Origin: Panagrolaimus kolymaensis
Taxonomy: Eukaryota; Nematoda; Chromadorea; Rhabditida; Panagrolaimidae
Reading direction: 5' to 3'
DNA length: 64,000 nt
Assembly (NCBI GenBank): GCA_028622995.1
Contig: JAJQJQ010000011.1
Location: 930,001-994,000 of the forward strand
Of the stretch, positions 11,969 to 22,699 are shown piece after piece. Every line of letters starts with the position of its first letter. Position 1 is the first letter of the stretch. The translations under genes were made by a program, and so were the position numbers. The notes under the pieces were generated by a model. It made no database searches. It was not told the DNA's origin and saw only the letters and a list, made by a program, of their open reading frames with translations.

Positions 11969-13825
11969 GTGAGTTATTTGTTTCGGGAGTTAGTCTTCTC
12001 TGGGTTTTTAAAAGAAAGTGGCTATTGTTTTTGGAGTTCTTTTTTTTGGTTTATTGCTTTTTTTAAAGCAAGCCATGACATTTTTGGGTATATTTTAGTA
12101 TGGAGAAGCCAAGCGTTATGTTAGGTTAAAAAGAAGAATATTTTTATTGGTTAATAATTTTCTTTAAAATTCTTAAAATAATACTCAATAAAGAAGGTTT
12201 ACAATCTGCTAAATATTTTAATGATTTAATAGTTTCGTTCGACAAAAGCCTCATTGAATTTTTTAATTTGATTTTGTTTAGTTACATTAGTATCAGGGAG
12301 AAATATTAGTGATGCATTTTTATTCTTCCGTTACTTCAGCCTGTCGAAAACAAAACACAATTCATTCTTTTCTTGCAATGCATAAAAACCATGAACTAAA
12401 TTAAATTTACGGTAGCTTTTTTCACCATCTCTAAATATTTCATTTTATCAACAAAAAAAGCTCACTAAAAAATGCATAATTCATTTTCCTAAAACTTTTA
12501 CTTTTCAAACAAAATGTCAGCCATGAATCAGGATTCAGGTCTCTCGTGCTATTATTGCCCTCACAGGAGAAAAACATTTTTATATTTTATATTATTTTTT
12601 AATGAAAGGTTTCCAACTTATTTTTCTTGTTGTCGTCAGCTATTCTCACAATCATAAATACTTGGATGCCGTAACACTTAATTTACATTTCCATAAATAA
12701 AAAAATAAATATAAAGCGAAGCGTTAAAGCATTAAAAATCTTGACATAAGCATAATAAATAAGTTCGATCCTAAAAAAATTATAAAATAAATAAAAACAT
12801 GTAATAATTTTTATTAACGCCTCATTCACTTCCAAAAAAGGCAAGCAGTATATTTCCTTTTTGTAACAAGCCAATTTGTTCTTTGTTTTGTTTTTTACAT
12901 TTTTTTTGTCCCATCTTTTTTTTATGTCGTATGCTTTTCTTTTCTTATTTTTTTTATAAAACAAAGCAAAAAAGTTTAAAACTCCAGGGAATATTATTAT
13001 TTTGTGCTTTTGACACATCCGTCGCTTCCTTATTTTCTTCTTGTTTTGTTACCGAAGTTTTTTTTGGCTTTTGTTTTTAAAAAAGTTAAAAATTTGTTTT
13101 TATTTTTTGTCGAGCTAAGTCATAAATTTAAAAGTCAATGCTAATTATTTTTCGCCTTCCTATTTTTTTTTCATTTAAAAAAATGTCTTTGGAAAAACAT
13201 GACTGGAGACTTTTTTTACAAATTGGATGTATTTTAAGTTAAGAAAGTTAGAGTTCGTAAAAGATGGCTCATGTCTAGCTATAATTAATTTTTTTTGTGG
13301 TTAAAGATAGACAGTTGCTCAGGTTTCCTTCAATGTTGAAAAGCGTTTGGTGACTTAAAAATTTACTAATTTGCGGAGGCAATTTTGAAAATATTCAGTT
13401 TTTAAAGTAATTCATTAGGCAAAAATTAATATTTGTGCCTAGCCTTGACCCTCAAGAAGAAATTAAGCTATTTTTTTGAATATTTTTAAAGAATTTTAGT
13501 AATAATTTCATCTGACTCTGTCGCTTTTTTCCATTCCTCTATTTTCGTATCAATACCATGTGCTTCCAGATTTCATTTCTCATCTATCATAATTCTTTCT
13601 ATTCATAGTTTCTATCATTTTTAAAAATCAACTGCTAACGTATATCAAAAATATATATCAGATTATGTGTCAAAAACGGAAGCAAACTAAAGCACAACAA
13701 AGAAAAGAAAAAACAATACTAATGTGTTTTAGCGACGCCGATGTCAATTTTTTTTTCGTATTATGGCGCCTTTTTTCTTCTGTCATCCTTCATTCTTTTT
13801 CTTTTTTTATTGTGGAGTCCATCTG

Positions 13826-13855
13826 TGACGTCAAAACCAAAAATATATATAAAAC
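13826..13855 (+). promoter_or_regulatory. CRE-like site followed by TATA-like box
   Basis: A full palindromic TGACGTCA is followed about 10 nt later by an ATATATATAAAA tract. The pair has the spacing of a core promoter with a bZIP/CREB site. It lies about 1.1 kb upstream of the MLGAHR first exon, so it could drive that or an unseen transcript. Confidence 0.3.
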
Positions 13856-14052
13856 AGGGAGAATAAGGCACCCATTTTTTTGGTGGTCCATTTTTTTATA
13901 TAGAAGTGAAGAAAAAAGGGAAGAAGAGACAAAAGAAAAAGCTTGCTTCTAAAAAAGGAGCAGCTTTGCTTTTCTTTTCTTTTTTAATAGAAGAGCAATT
14001 TATAACGCTTCCTCCTTCCTTTTGGTGAAGAAGAAGAAGCAGCAACATATAT

Positions 14053-14262
14053 TTACTTCCAGATGACTGCCAATATGTTTCCATTGTCATCGATGGCTAC
14101 GACATCTCCTACGACATCAATGTCGTAGTCAGTCGGATCAGTGAAAAGCATAATTGGATTTTGGGAGAGTAGAGAATGAAAATAAAAATGTGAACATGCC
14201 ATTGAGGATCTCTCTTTGGTGTTTTCTTTGTCATCATCATTGACACCTCTATCGTGTATCAT
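14053..14262 (-). CDS. Possible small ORF over a hairpin block
   Basis: A 69-residue ORF starting MIHDRGVNDDD and ending DDNGNILAVIWK lies in a patch that is less A/T-rich than its surroundings. The opposite strand is also partly open. The patch holds an exact inverted repeat, CTACGACAT/ATGTCGTAG, with a 2-nt spacer, plus a direct copy of CTACGACAT. No splice partners, homology or promoter could be assigned. It may equally be a structured non-coding patch or chance. Confidence 0.2.
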   Translation of the reverse strand: MIHDRGVNDDDKENTKERSSMACSHFYFHSLLSQNPIMLFTDPTDYDIDVVGDVVAIDDNGNILAVIWK

Positions 14263-14976
14263 TCACATTTTTTTATATTATTTTTGTTCTTTTGTCTTCT
14301 TCTAAAAAAGAGTTCTTTTTTTTAAAGCACGTAAGTAGGAAATGTTGAATGTCTCTTCCTACATAATTTCGATTCTTCTTTCACCTTTTTTTGAATTAAC
14401 TAAAACCTTTGGTTTTTATTTAGTCAGTGTACCATCTTTTTTATTCTCATTAACTCGAAACCCACTAATTTTAAATTTTTCATCCATAATAAATTTAATA
14501 AAACCCAAAAAAGCAAAAATTTTGTTTTGAATTTGAAAATATCGAAAATGCTAAATATCTGAACATAAATTCTATTTTTATAAGAATTTTATTGCTCAGG
14601 TTTTTTTGAAGAACCGTAAATAACAAAACTAATAGCCAAACAAAAGACAAGCATTCTTCTATGTATTTTTTTTCCTTCATTTCATAGCTTTGCTTTTGCC
14701 AAAAAAAGGGAGAAAAGAAAGATGATTGTTTATTGTTTCCGGTGTTGAACTTTCCACTTTAGGCAAAGAAGCAAAAAATAAATGAACACATAGGATTTAC
14801 AAAGCAACAAAAACATATGACCAAAAAATGCATTTGTTTAAAAAAAGATTTAGAAACGATCAAAAAAATTTTTTTTTTTAAATAACATTCTTCTTTTTTT
14901 GTTTCATTTTTTTTGTCATCGTCTGCTTCTTATTTTCTCGAAATTGTTTGTTACCTTTTTGGCAAACATTGATATC

Positions 14977-15205
14977 ATGCTTGGTGCACATCGAAGTGTT
15001 CGACTTCATAATGCACCATCAAGAAAGAGATTATCTACGTCAACGAAGAGTCGACAAAAAATTCAATCAACAAAACTTCAAAATAATAATTATCATATTA
15101 CTCATACAACAAAACAATTTTCTATTTTATCATGTTTTTCTTCTTGTTGCTGTTGTGGTTGTTGTTGTTGTAAAAACTCATCGCGACCTCAACGAAAATT
15201 TACAG
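14977..15205 (+). CDS. Alternative first exon of the tandem PTP (poly-Cys isoform)
   Basis: Starts MLGAHRSVRLHNAPSRKR and ends TTTACAG|GTTTGC in phase 1, so it can splice to the common exon at 23253. It adds 76 residues. The end of the segment has a dense cysteine block (CFSSCCCCGCCCCKN: ten Cys in fifteen residues) after a basic, Gln/Asn/Thr-rich stretch. With no TM segment in the isoform, the cluster looks like a palmitoylation site that could tether the phosphatase to membranes; metal binding is another possibility. ATG 14977 is the first Met of the open frame. Confidence 0.6.
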
Positions 15206-15513
15206 GTTTGCACATATGTAGCAATTTCTTATCTTTATATATTATTAAAATTAAGTGATCTCGAAAGTTTTAATTTTGGGGTCTCGAGGGAAATATTTCT
15301 TCATTTGCGCGAAAATTACTAACACATAATTATTACTTATTATATATTTTTTAACGCTTGTTTTTTGAAATATAATTCCTACTAACAGTTTTTTGTATTA
15401 TTTTTTATTATTTTGCAGTGTTCTTCCCATTGTTATTATTCCCCATCAATGTTTAATAATATTTCTAACATAACTTAATCTCTTAAAACCTATTACTAAT
15501 ATTATATACTGCC
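15206..15513. other. Spacer between two alternative first exons
   Basis: About 310 bases of A/T-rich sequence with a TTTTGCAG near 15411-15418 before the next exon, possibly a trans-splice acceptor. No coding sequence was recognised. Confidence 0.5.
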
Positions 15514-16057
15514 ATGAGTCGCTCACCATCGCCATCACCGCGAATTAAAGCGAACCAAAATAATTTATCGTTTAAAATTCGACGCTCGCCATTGTCCCTA
15601 TTTTTTCCATCTTTCAATCGATCGACAGCTTCTACTTCTACGGATAAATCTCCAACTTCACCATGTTCAATCCCTACATTTTCTGTTCGACGAGCAAAAT
15701 TTCGAAATGCTTCAAGTATGGATACTCCTCGCTCAGAAGATGAAGGTAAACCTAAGCGAAATGGGTATCGAGCCCTTTTGACTCCAGAACCGTTTGGAAC
15801 TTCAACAACAACTTCACCATCGTCGTATTTATCTTCGCGTGAAAGCATTCAAATTGATAATAAAAAGCATCCATCTAAAAGTGTATCATTTCAAGATTTA
15901 ATCATTTATCCCGCAGCAATTCATTCAGCCATTCAATCGCTTTCACCCAGAAAAAGTAATCGTCATAAATTAACTTCGCTTAGTATTAATTCGAATTTAC
16001 ATTTGGCAGCTGAAACACCCAAAATTAAACGATCTTTAAGTAATTATTTTATTCGAT
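15514..16057 (+). CDS. Alternative first exon of the tandem PTP (isoform MSRSPSP)
   Basis: A single 544-nt exon encoding 181 residues. It ends at GAT|GTGAGT in phase 1, as required for the common exon at 23253. The protein segment starts MSRSPSPSPRIK and is Ser/Pro/Thr/Arg-rich throughout, with many SP/TP dipeptides and RxxS motifs (for example KIRRSPLS, ETPKIKRSLS). It looks disordered and phosphorylation-prone, and no TM or signal peptide is visible. Codon use is clearly coding compared with the surrounding A/T-rich DNA. Confidence 0.66.
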
Positions 16058-18689
16058 GTGAGTTTTATTTGTTTTTTTTTGCTTTGCTTTGCTGTGGGAT
16101 TTGTTTGAATTTGGTCCATAACTTTTTTTGCTTACATATTTATTAATTTTTTGGGGAAAAAACAATTGTGTTGGAAAACGAGGAAATAAAATTGCTAAAA
16201 ATCAAAACATAAATAATCCTTTTACGTTTTTTATTTCCTTTGACTATTATTTTTCACATAAAACATTTTTTATCGGGCATTTTGGCAACAAAAAAATATA
16301 AGAAAATGAAACACGACCTTTCTTTATTTTTTGTTTTTGGCCGACACTTGAAAGCTTCTTGGGCTTCCGTTAAGATTCATTTCGATGGGTTTTTTTTGTT
16401 GCCTTTCTTTTTTTTAAAGAAAATGTTTCATAAATGGAATTTCTTTGGTTTTAAAAAAGCAAGCTTTTATTTTAAAGTCAAATTTAAAAAATGAGTTTTA
16501 AAGAATCTAGATTTTATCATTTTTATCGAAGTCATATAGGTTAGTTATTTTATTTTTTTGATTTTTGGCGGGAAACTTTAAGCAAACGATAGAATAACGG
16601 CTGCTAGTTGTAGCGGTGTAATGTTTTTGTTGTCAAATGTTGTTATGAGTTTGTTAAAAACTTTTAGTTATTTTCTGCAAAATAGCAGCGATAAAAAAAA
16701 GTAAAGTCAAAAAAACAGATAGGTAATTCGATCCTTGAAAAAAAAGGAATATCCATGAATATTATTCTTACTTTTGTGATTTTGCCACTGACATACTAAA
16801 ATCATTTTATAAACAAAGGTTTTAACTTAAAACTGTGATTTTTATTTCTTTATCTTTAAAAGCTTTAAAAAAATCGTTAATGTTATTACTGTTTCTTTTT
16901 TAATTGTTCGTGCGGGATCCTTAAATTTTGTTTCATGACACTCAAGTTGATCAAATTTGTCTTTTGTTTGCTTCTTCCCTTTTTACACGAATATCTTCTT
17001 ACTTCCTTCTTTTCATATTTTCTCTCAAGAAAGCATTTTTAATTCTAACAAAATTAATATTCAATTAGATTTTGTTTTGCTTCTCTAATATTTATTTATG
17101 ATTTTTCTATTTGAGACATTACTTTAGGATAAAAAAAATTGAGACTCTCTCTCTCTCTCTGATTATTATTAGTATTTAGGAAAAGAAAAAATGTTTAAAT
17201 GAATATTCATATTTTTTTATTACTGTTTTTTTTTGTTGAAAAAATGCTTTTAAAAGAAGAATACTGCGAAAAGGAAGAAAAAAAAGGAGAGTCATGCTTC
17301 TCATGTGGAAGGACAAAAAAGGTTTTAGAATATTACTACTTCAAAAAAATTATCCTTGCATCACTTAATCGGAATGAATATAAACGCTTCCATAAAAATA
17401 AATTCTTTATGTTGCAATTTTTGTTCCATGGAATTTTTTTAGTCTAAAGTTTATTTATTAAATTTTTTGTGTTCGTTCATTTAATTTACAAAATGCCGTC
17501 TTTTAAATGTAAGTTTAGAATAATAATGGGAAATAGGATTCTTAAAACTGAAACTTTTAACTTCTTTATATAAACAAAAGTTTAAAAGATATGGTTTGAA
17601 AATAAGAAATTTTAAAGTTCTTTGTTTCCCAAATTTTGTTTTCTGCTGCTTTATTTTTAAAGTCTACAAATTTGAATCAATTGTCTCCCATTTTATTGGC
17701 TCAAATTTCGTAGATTTAATAAATTCTTTGAATTTTTATTCAGTCTTAAAAAATTAGAAATATTTAAAGAATTTATTTTTAGAGTAAGTTTTTTTTCCTT
17801 TCTCGAAATTCCCTCTTTCCCCATTGTTTATTAGCTCGTTAATGATCATCAGCAGCTTTGTTGTTCTCTGATCATTTTATTTCCATATCTGTCACTCGTT
17901 CATCTCTTCCTCACCTTCATTTCTCAGAGAGCACCGCCAAATTCTTTCGGAGTTTTTTAATTGATTTTCATAAATTTTTAAGCTAATTAATTTTTTATCA
18001 TTTTTTATTTCTCGACGAATCAAGCTTTATCCTTTTGTTTCTCTCTTTTTCGATCAACAAAATTTATGTTTTAAATTATTAAAAAAATGTGTAAGCTCTC
18101 GCTTTTTTTTCTTAGGGGCTTTTTGATTTTTTACGGAAAAAAGAAGGAAACAGGCGACAATGGCAGCAGCCACAACGACGGCGGCTCTGCTGCTGCGGTG
18201 GTTGGAAAAAAGTGTGTGCACTTAAAAAACTTTTTGGCAAGGATCAAATCATTCAAAAAAAAGTGATTCGATGTCTTGCTTTTTTTGCCCGCGGCTAAAA
18301 AAAGTTGACAAGTTGATGAACACGTCGTTATGTCAACTCTTTTTTTTACTGGGAGATCTTTCTTCTTTTTTGAGTGACGTAAAAAAATGAAGAGGCGGTT
18401 GTTGTTGCTTGGTTGGTTGATGGTTGTTAGAAAAAGAATATTATTGTCTCTTTTGTTTGTGTTGTTAACGAGATTTAATGATAATCAGAGCGAGGATGAG
18501 AAAAAAATGAAGATGGATTACACATTTGATGAGTTTTTATAGTGAAAGGTTAATGGGTTTTTTCTAAGGTGCAAAAATGGACGCAATTTGTGTTTAACTT
18601 GAAAATAAAATCCTTCCTAGTAATTTTGATTGTGCGTGGAAGCCTGGAAATCTATCATGGGAAAATTCAATAAAAATGAAAAAATTAGC
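16058..18689. other. Intronic DNA, microsatellite only
   Basis: A/T-rich, with a (CT)8 tract at 17145-17160 and a short G/C-richer patch at about 18155-18215 (CAGCAGCC, ACGACGGCGGC) that does not give a phase-compatible exon. No gene was recognised. Confidence 0.5.
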
Positions 18690-19515
18690 ATAAAAAATGA
18701 ATGAATGCGGAAAGAATGAAGTTTGCTTGCTTTTGCATTGTATAAAAATGAAGCGGTGATGAGTGGCGGTTGATTTTGAGTTACCAAAAGAAGCTCTGGA
18801 TCCAAAAAAAAACCAAAGGATCTAAATTTACGAAAGGATCCAAATATGCTCAATCAAAAATGCTATTTGATTTACATTAAACAAAATTCATGGCCTGCCG
18901 AAGGCCGGCTGTGTAATAAATTGAAAATGACTTTTTTATTGGAAAAAAGCAAGTTGCTATTATTATTGAGGTGCTTTAAAACATTTGGGATCATTCGAAT
19001 GAATGGGAGAATTGACTAAGGAATTAGTTCCCCGGTCGAAAAACCTTAGTTATATGAGATGAAGATCTTATACACCAAGTATGAGAAGGATGAAGATCCA
19101 TGCCATAACTTTTTAAAAACCCATAATGTTAAGAAAAAAACATTTGTATTACATAAAAATGAAGCGCTTGAGAGTGGCGGTTAATTTTGAAGTATTCAAA
19201 GATTAAAAGGATCCAAATATGCGCAACGTATCTAAATGTGGTAAAGAATCCAAATTCGATAAATTTTCAAGGATACAAGGACAGTGGTTAAAATATACAA
19301 TATGCCGGGCCGAAGGCCCGCATTTCCCATTCTTTTGGATAAGCGTTGGTGACGTTTATTTCATTGAGTAAAAATGAAACTTAAAGAGACCTAATTTATT
19401 TAGAGATGGTATAAAGTTTAAGTTTAGTGAATATTTGAAAACGTATAAAGTGATATAAAATTAAGAAATACATAATGAAATAGTTATATCGCTGGCCGAA
19501 GGCCCGCGTGTTGCC
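18690..19515. repeat. Diverged tandem repeat with GGCCGAAGGCC hairpins
   Basis: Two diverged copies, about 410 bp apart, share ATAAAAATGAAGCG, GAGTGGCGGTT and GGATCCAAATATG (for example 18742 and 19152, 18838 and 19209). Each copy ends near a G/C-rich hairpin in otherwise A/T-rich DNA. A third hairpin follows. Hairpin positions are 18893-18909, 19308-19320 (GGGCCGAAGGCCC) and 19494-19504. Hairpins with a GAA loop look like the conserved end of a mobile or tandemly amplified non-coding repeat. No ORF or clear terminal inverted repeat was found. Confidence 0.5.
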
Positions 19516-19944
19516 TAGTAAAAAATGAATATGAAAGCAAATAGCAAATTTGAGATTTTTTTGTTAAAATTTCTTCACGAACTATAAAAAACATTCCGAT
19601 TTTTTAAGCAAAAATTTAAATAAATTTACATTCAAATTTATAATGTTTTTATTTTTCAAACTTCAAATTTTTTTTGGTTCCACGGGTTTTGAGTTAAACA
19701 GAACTTTTTTTAATATAATCTTTTGAACCTTTGGGAATTGGCTTCTCCTAAATTTTCTAGTAAACATGAACGCCGTATGCTAACATCCCATATATAGCCA
19801 CGCTTGAAGTTACAATGTTAAAACAATGCTATGGATGGAGGAACATCTTGAATTCATAATTTAAATGATGCATTTTTAAAATGTTTTTTCATATGTTTGG
19901 CTGGATCCAGACTTTTACATACATAGAGTGAAATTTTATTCAAA

Positions 19945-20320
19945 ATGTGTTTTTTCAATGACACCATCAAAGTAAAAAAAAAAATTCACATGGCTTATTT
20001 TTGTGGGTATAAAAGAATCTTCTTTTCTTCAGTTCAAAGTATCGAAAGGGTTATCCTTGATATCATTGAATTAGACTCACTAAGTGACAAATTACTCATC
20101 ATCGACTTTACAATCTCAATAATCAAAGCTGCAAAAAAATGCATTTTCAAATTTAATGGCTCAACTGCGCAATTAGATTTCTAATAATTAAATATTTAGA
20201 AGGAACTTAACAAGTCTCTCTTCATCAACGACATCATCGAAGAAAACGAAGACCTCAACAAAAAAAGTCTCCCTATGCTTGCACCAACTTTTTTTTATTT
20301 CATCTAATCATTTTTTTATT
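19945..20320 (+). other. Possible gene remnant or unassigned exons
   Basis: An open frame 19945-20184 (starts MCFFNDTIKVKKK, contains ERVILDIIELDSLSDKLLIIDF) is followed, after a short gap ending in TATTTAG, by another open stretch coding KELNKSLFINDIIEENEDLN. Composition looks weakly coding. No family was recognised and no complete model could be built. It lies inside the phosphatase intron. Confidence 0.22.
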
Positions 20321-20990
20321 CAACCGACAACTTAATCCACTGATCTTCTATTCACCAGCAATAACGACAACCAGCAAAGCAGGCTATTTTTCGCTGCCGC
20401 AAGGAGAAAAAAAGCCTTTATTTCATTTTCATTGATCGTGAGTGTTGCAGCTGCTTTATTTTGTGCCGCCGCCGTAGATTTTTTTGACTCATTTTCATTA
20501 TTTTTTGGCGACAACAGGTGCCCTCTTTTCTCATCCCAATCGGCTTGGCTTATATTTTAAGCTATTTTCTTGTTTGTCGCCTCGCAATCACTTTAAAATA
20601 ATTTTCCTCTTGTGGCATCCATTAAAAAAAGAAATTGGAAAAAATACGTATTTTTTATTCTTCTTGGATTTTTTTTCTTCAAATTATTCAATAACCTGAA
20701 TCAATAAATTAGTAGCAGATAGGTTCTCACAAGAAAATTCAAAAAACATTTGAAGCCAGCTCAAAAACCCGATATTATTATTTTATGTTTATTGTGTTAT
20801 TATTAAATATTGTTTTTTCCTCATGTTTCATTCCTGACAACATGCATATTTTTTGTTTGTTTTAAAAATGGCAACAAAAATGAAGAAGTTATTATTATTT
20901 ATCTATCATTCCTAAAAAAGAAAAAGCAGACGACATCAGTCAGTCAACAAATATTTTGAGTGTTCTGCGTTTTTTGTCATATATAAAAAA

Positions 20991-21402
20991 ATGTCAGAAC
21001 TTCGTCCATCTCCACATGGATCACCTGAATCTAGTCGATATTTAGCTGTTCCAGATCCATATGGATATGGTGGAGTTGCATCAACGTCTGCTTCAACTCC
21101 AAGTGGATCGCCTCGGTCAGTTCGAGATGCATTTAAAAGATTTCGAAAGAAATCCGTCTCAGAAATTTCACTTGTTATTGATATTATGAGAGGGGAATAT
21201 CCGGGTGAAAATGAAGATTCACCATATATTCATCCTGAGCGAGCGGCTTCAATAGGAAGTATTTCACCTTCACAATTACCCATTGCCGCTGGAATTGACA
21301 GCAATGATCCAAATAAAGTTCAAACAAAAAAGTTAAATACTCGTCGAAATGCTATATGGAAACAAATTTCACCCAATCATATTTCCAAGCAATTGCATTT
21401 AG
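20991..21402 (+). CDS. Alternative first exon of the tandem PTP (isoform MSELRPS)
   Basis: A 412-nt exon encoding 137 residues. It ends at TTAG|GTAAGC in phase 1 and is compatible with the common exon at 23253. It begins MSELRPSPHGSPESSRYL, contains a basic patch (RDAFKRFRKKSVSEIS) and several SP sites, and is likely disordered and cytosolic. The ATG follows an A-rich leader. No TM or signal peptide is present. Confidence 0.66.
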
Positions 21403-22699
21403 GTAAGCTCACACACAAAGTTTAGGGTCAAGTCTTCAGGAGATCTAATCTTTTCATTAAATTTTCCGTGTTTTTTCTCTATTAAAAAATTTGTTTCATT
21501 TCATTTTTTAAACAGCTGCCTGCCTTTTTTATTTCCTTCCTCTTTTTTTATCTTTCGCTTTTTTCCTTCATTAAATCGATAATACAGCCTATAAATATCC
21601 ATTTTTTATTATCGCCTGCTGCTTTCTTAAAAAAAGCATCGAGTTTGTTTTTTATTATTTATAAACAAAAAAAACGTGAAATGTGATGTTTAAAGAAAAC
21701 TAAAATTAATAGTAGCAAAGAGCAATATTATAAGCTTACTTTAAAGCTGAATGAAAGGTATCAAACAAAAAATGAAGAAGGAGTTAAGTGGTAATCTTAA
21801 GTGAGCTATAGAAAAATAGAAGAAGATATTATAACACCCAATAAAAAAGCGTAGGCATAAAAAAGTAAGTCATCTTCTTCTTGAGTTTTAGCCAATTCAT
21901 TCAATTGATTGGTTTTTGATACAAAAAAATCAAAGAAGAGAAATAATGATTTATAAAAAACGCGTTTTTTATATTTTTGTAGTATAAAAAAACGTGAATG
22001 GATCGGGAATAATGATATTGATACAAAGAGGTAATAAATATGTATTTTGTCCATAAACGTCCACATATGGAAATTTTGTGGTGAGGGTTCTCTACTAGAT
22101 GACTTTAATTTTTTTATTTATATTTAAAAAAAAGTTTAAAAGAAAAATAATCGTTGTTGCATGACTTTTTTTTCTTTCTTCTGCAAAAAAACATCTCATC
22201 TCGAGCCTTCTCAATTTCTCAAACTCAATTTTCTTTCTTTACATCTAAGATCGCCTCTACTTTGCACTCCCAAGAAAATTAATATTTATGTTTTACATAC
22301 GAAGTATTATTACAAGTGGGTTTTTGTACACATTGGTGCAAAAAAGTAGCTGATCAGATGATTTTTCAAAATGTAACTGTTTTTTTTTTGCACAACACTC
22401 TATCTTACTCTTTTGAAAAAAAAGTTCTTATTTTCTTTTTGTACTTAGTGGCTAAGTTTTTTTTATTGTAGTTCAATCCTCATTTAAAACAAGCAGCAAA
22501 AAAGTTTTTTTAAACATTTTTGTTATTTTTACTCTTCCACGTTTATCCTCTTTTCACAGAAGCAGCACAGCTACTACGTCGTCGGTTATTTTTACACACA
22601 TTGTTGCTTCCTCTCTATATATATCTGTGTTTACGAAACTGAAAAAAAAGTTTGATCAACTTGATTGTCTTGGGCATGAAAAAAGAATAGACAAAAAAA
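21403..22699. other. Intronic/promoter DNA before the nearest first exon
   Basis: About 1.3 kb of A/T-rich sequence with long T and A runs. It presumably carries the promoter for the MSVKIF exon. No exon or repeat was recognised. Confidence 0.45.

Larger units (their letters stand above)
11969..14976. other. Intronic/promoter DNA between alternative first exons
   Basis: About 3 kb of A/T-rich sequence. The only distinct elements are a CRE-plus-TATA arrangement at 13826-13855 and a G/C-richer block with a short hairpin near 14090-14135, listed separately. No exon that fits the PTP phase was found. Confidence 0.5.

Noticed and set aside
14053..14130. Plus-strand ATG directly after TTACTTCCAG as a sixth PTP first exon
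   Set aside because: All usable donors before the stop leave phase 2, which cannot enter the phase-1 common exon.
18160..18226. ATG GCA GCA GCC ... Ala/Thr/Leu mini-ORF as a first exon
   Set aside because: Short, low complexity, and its GT sites are not in phase 1.
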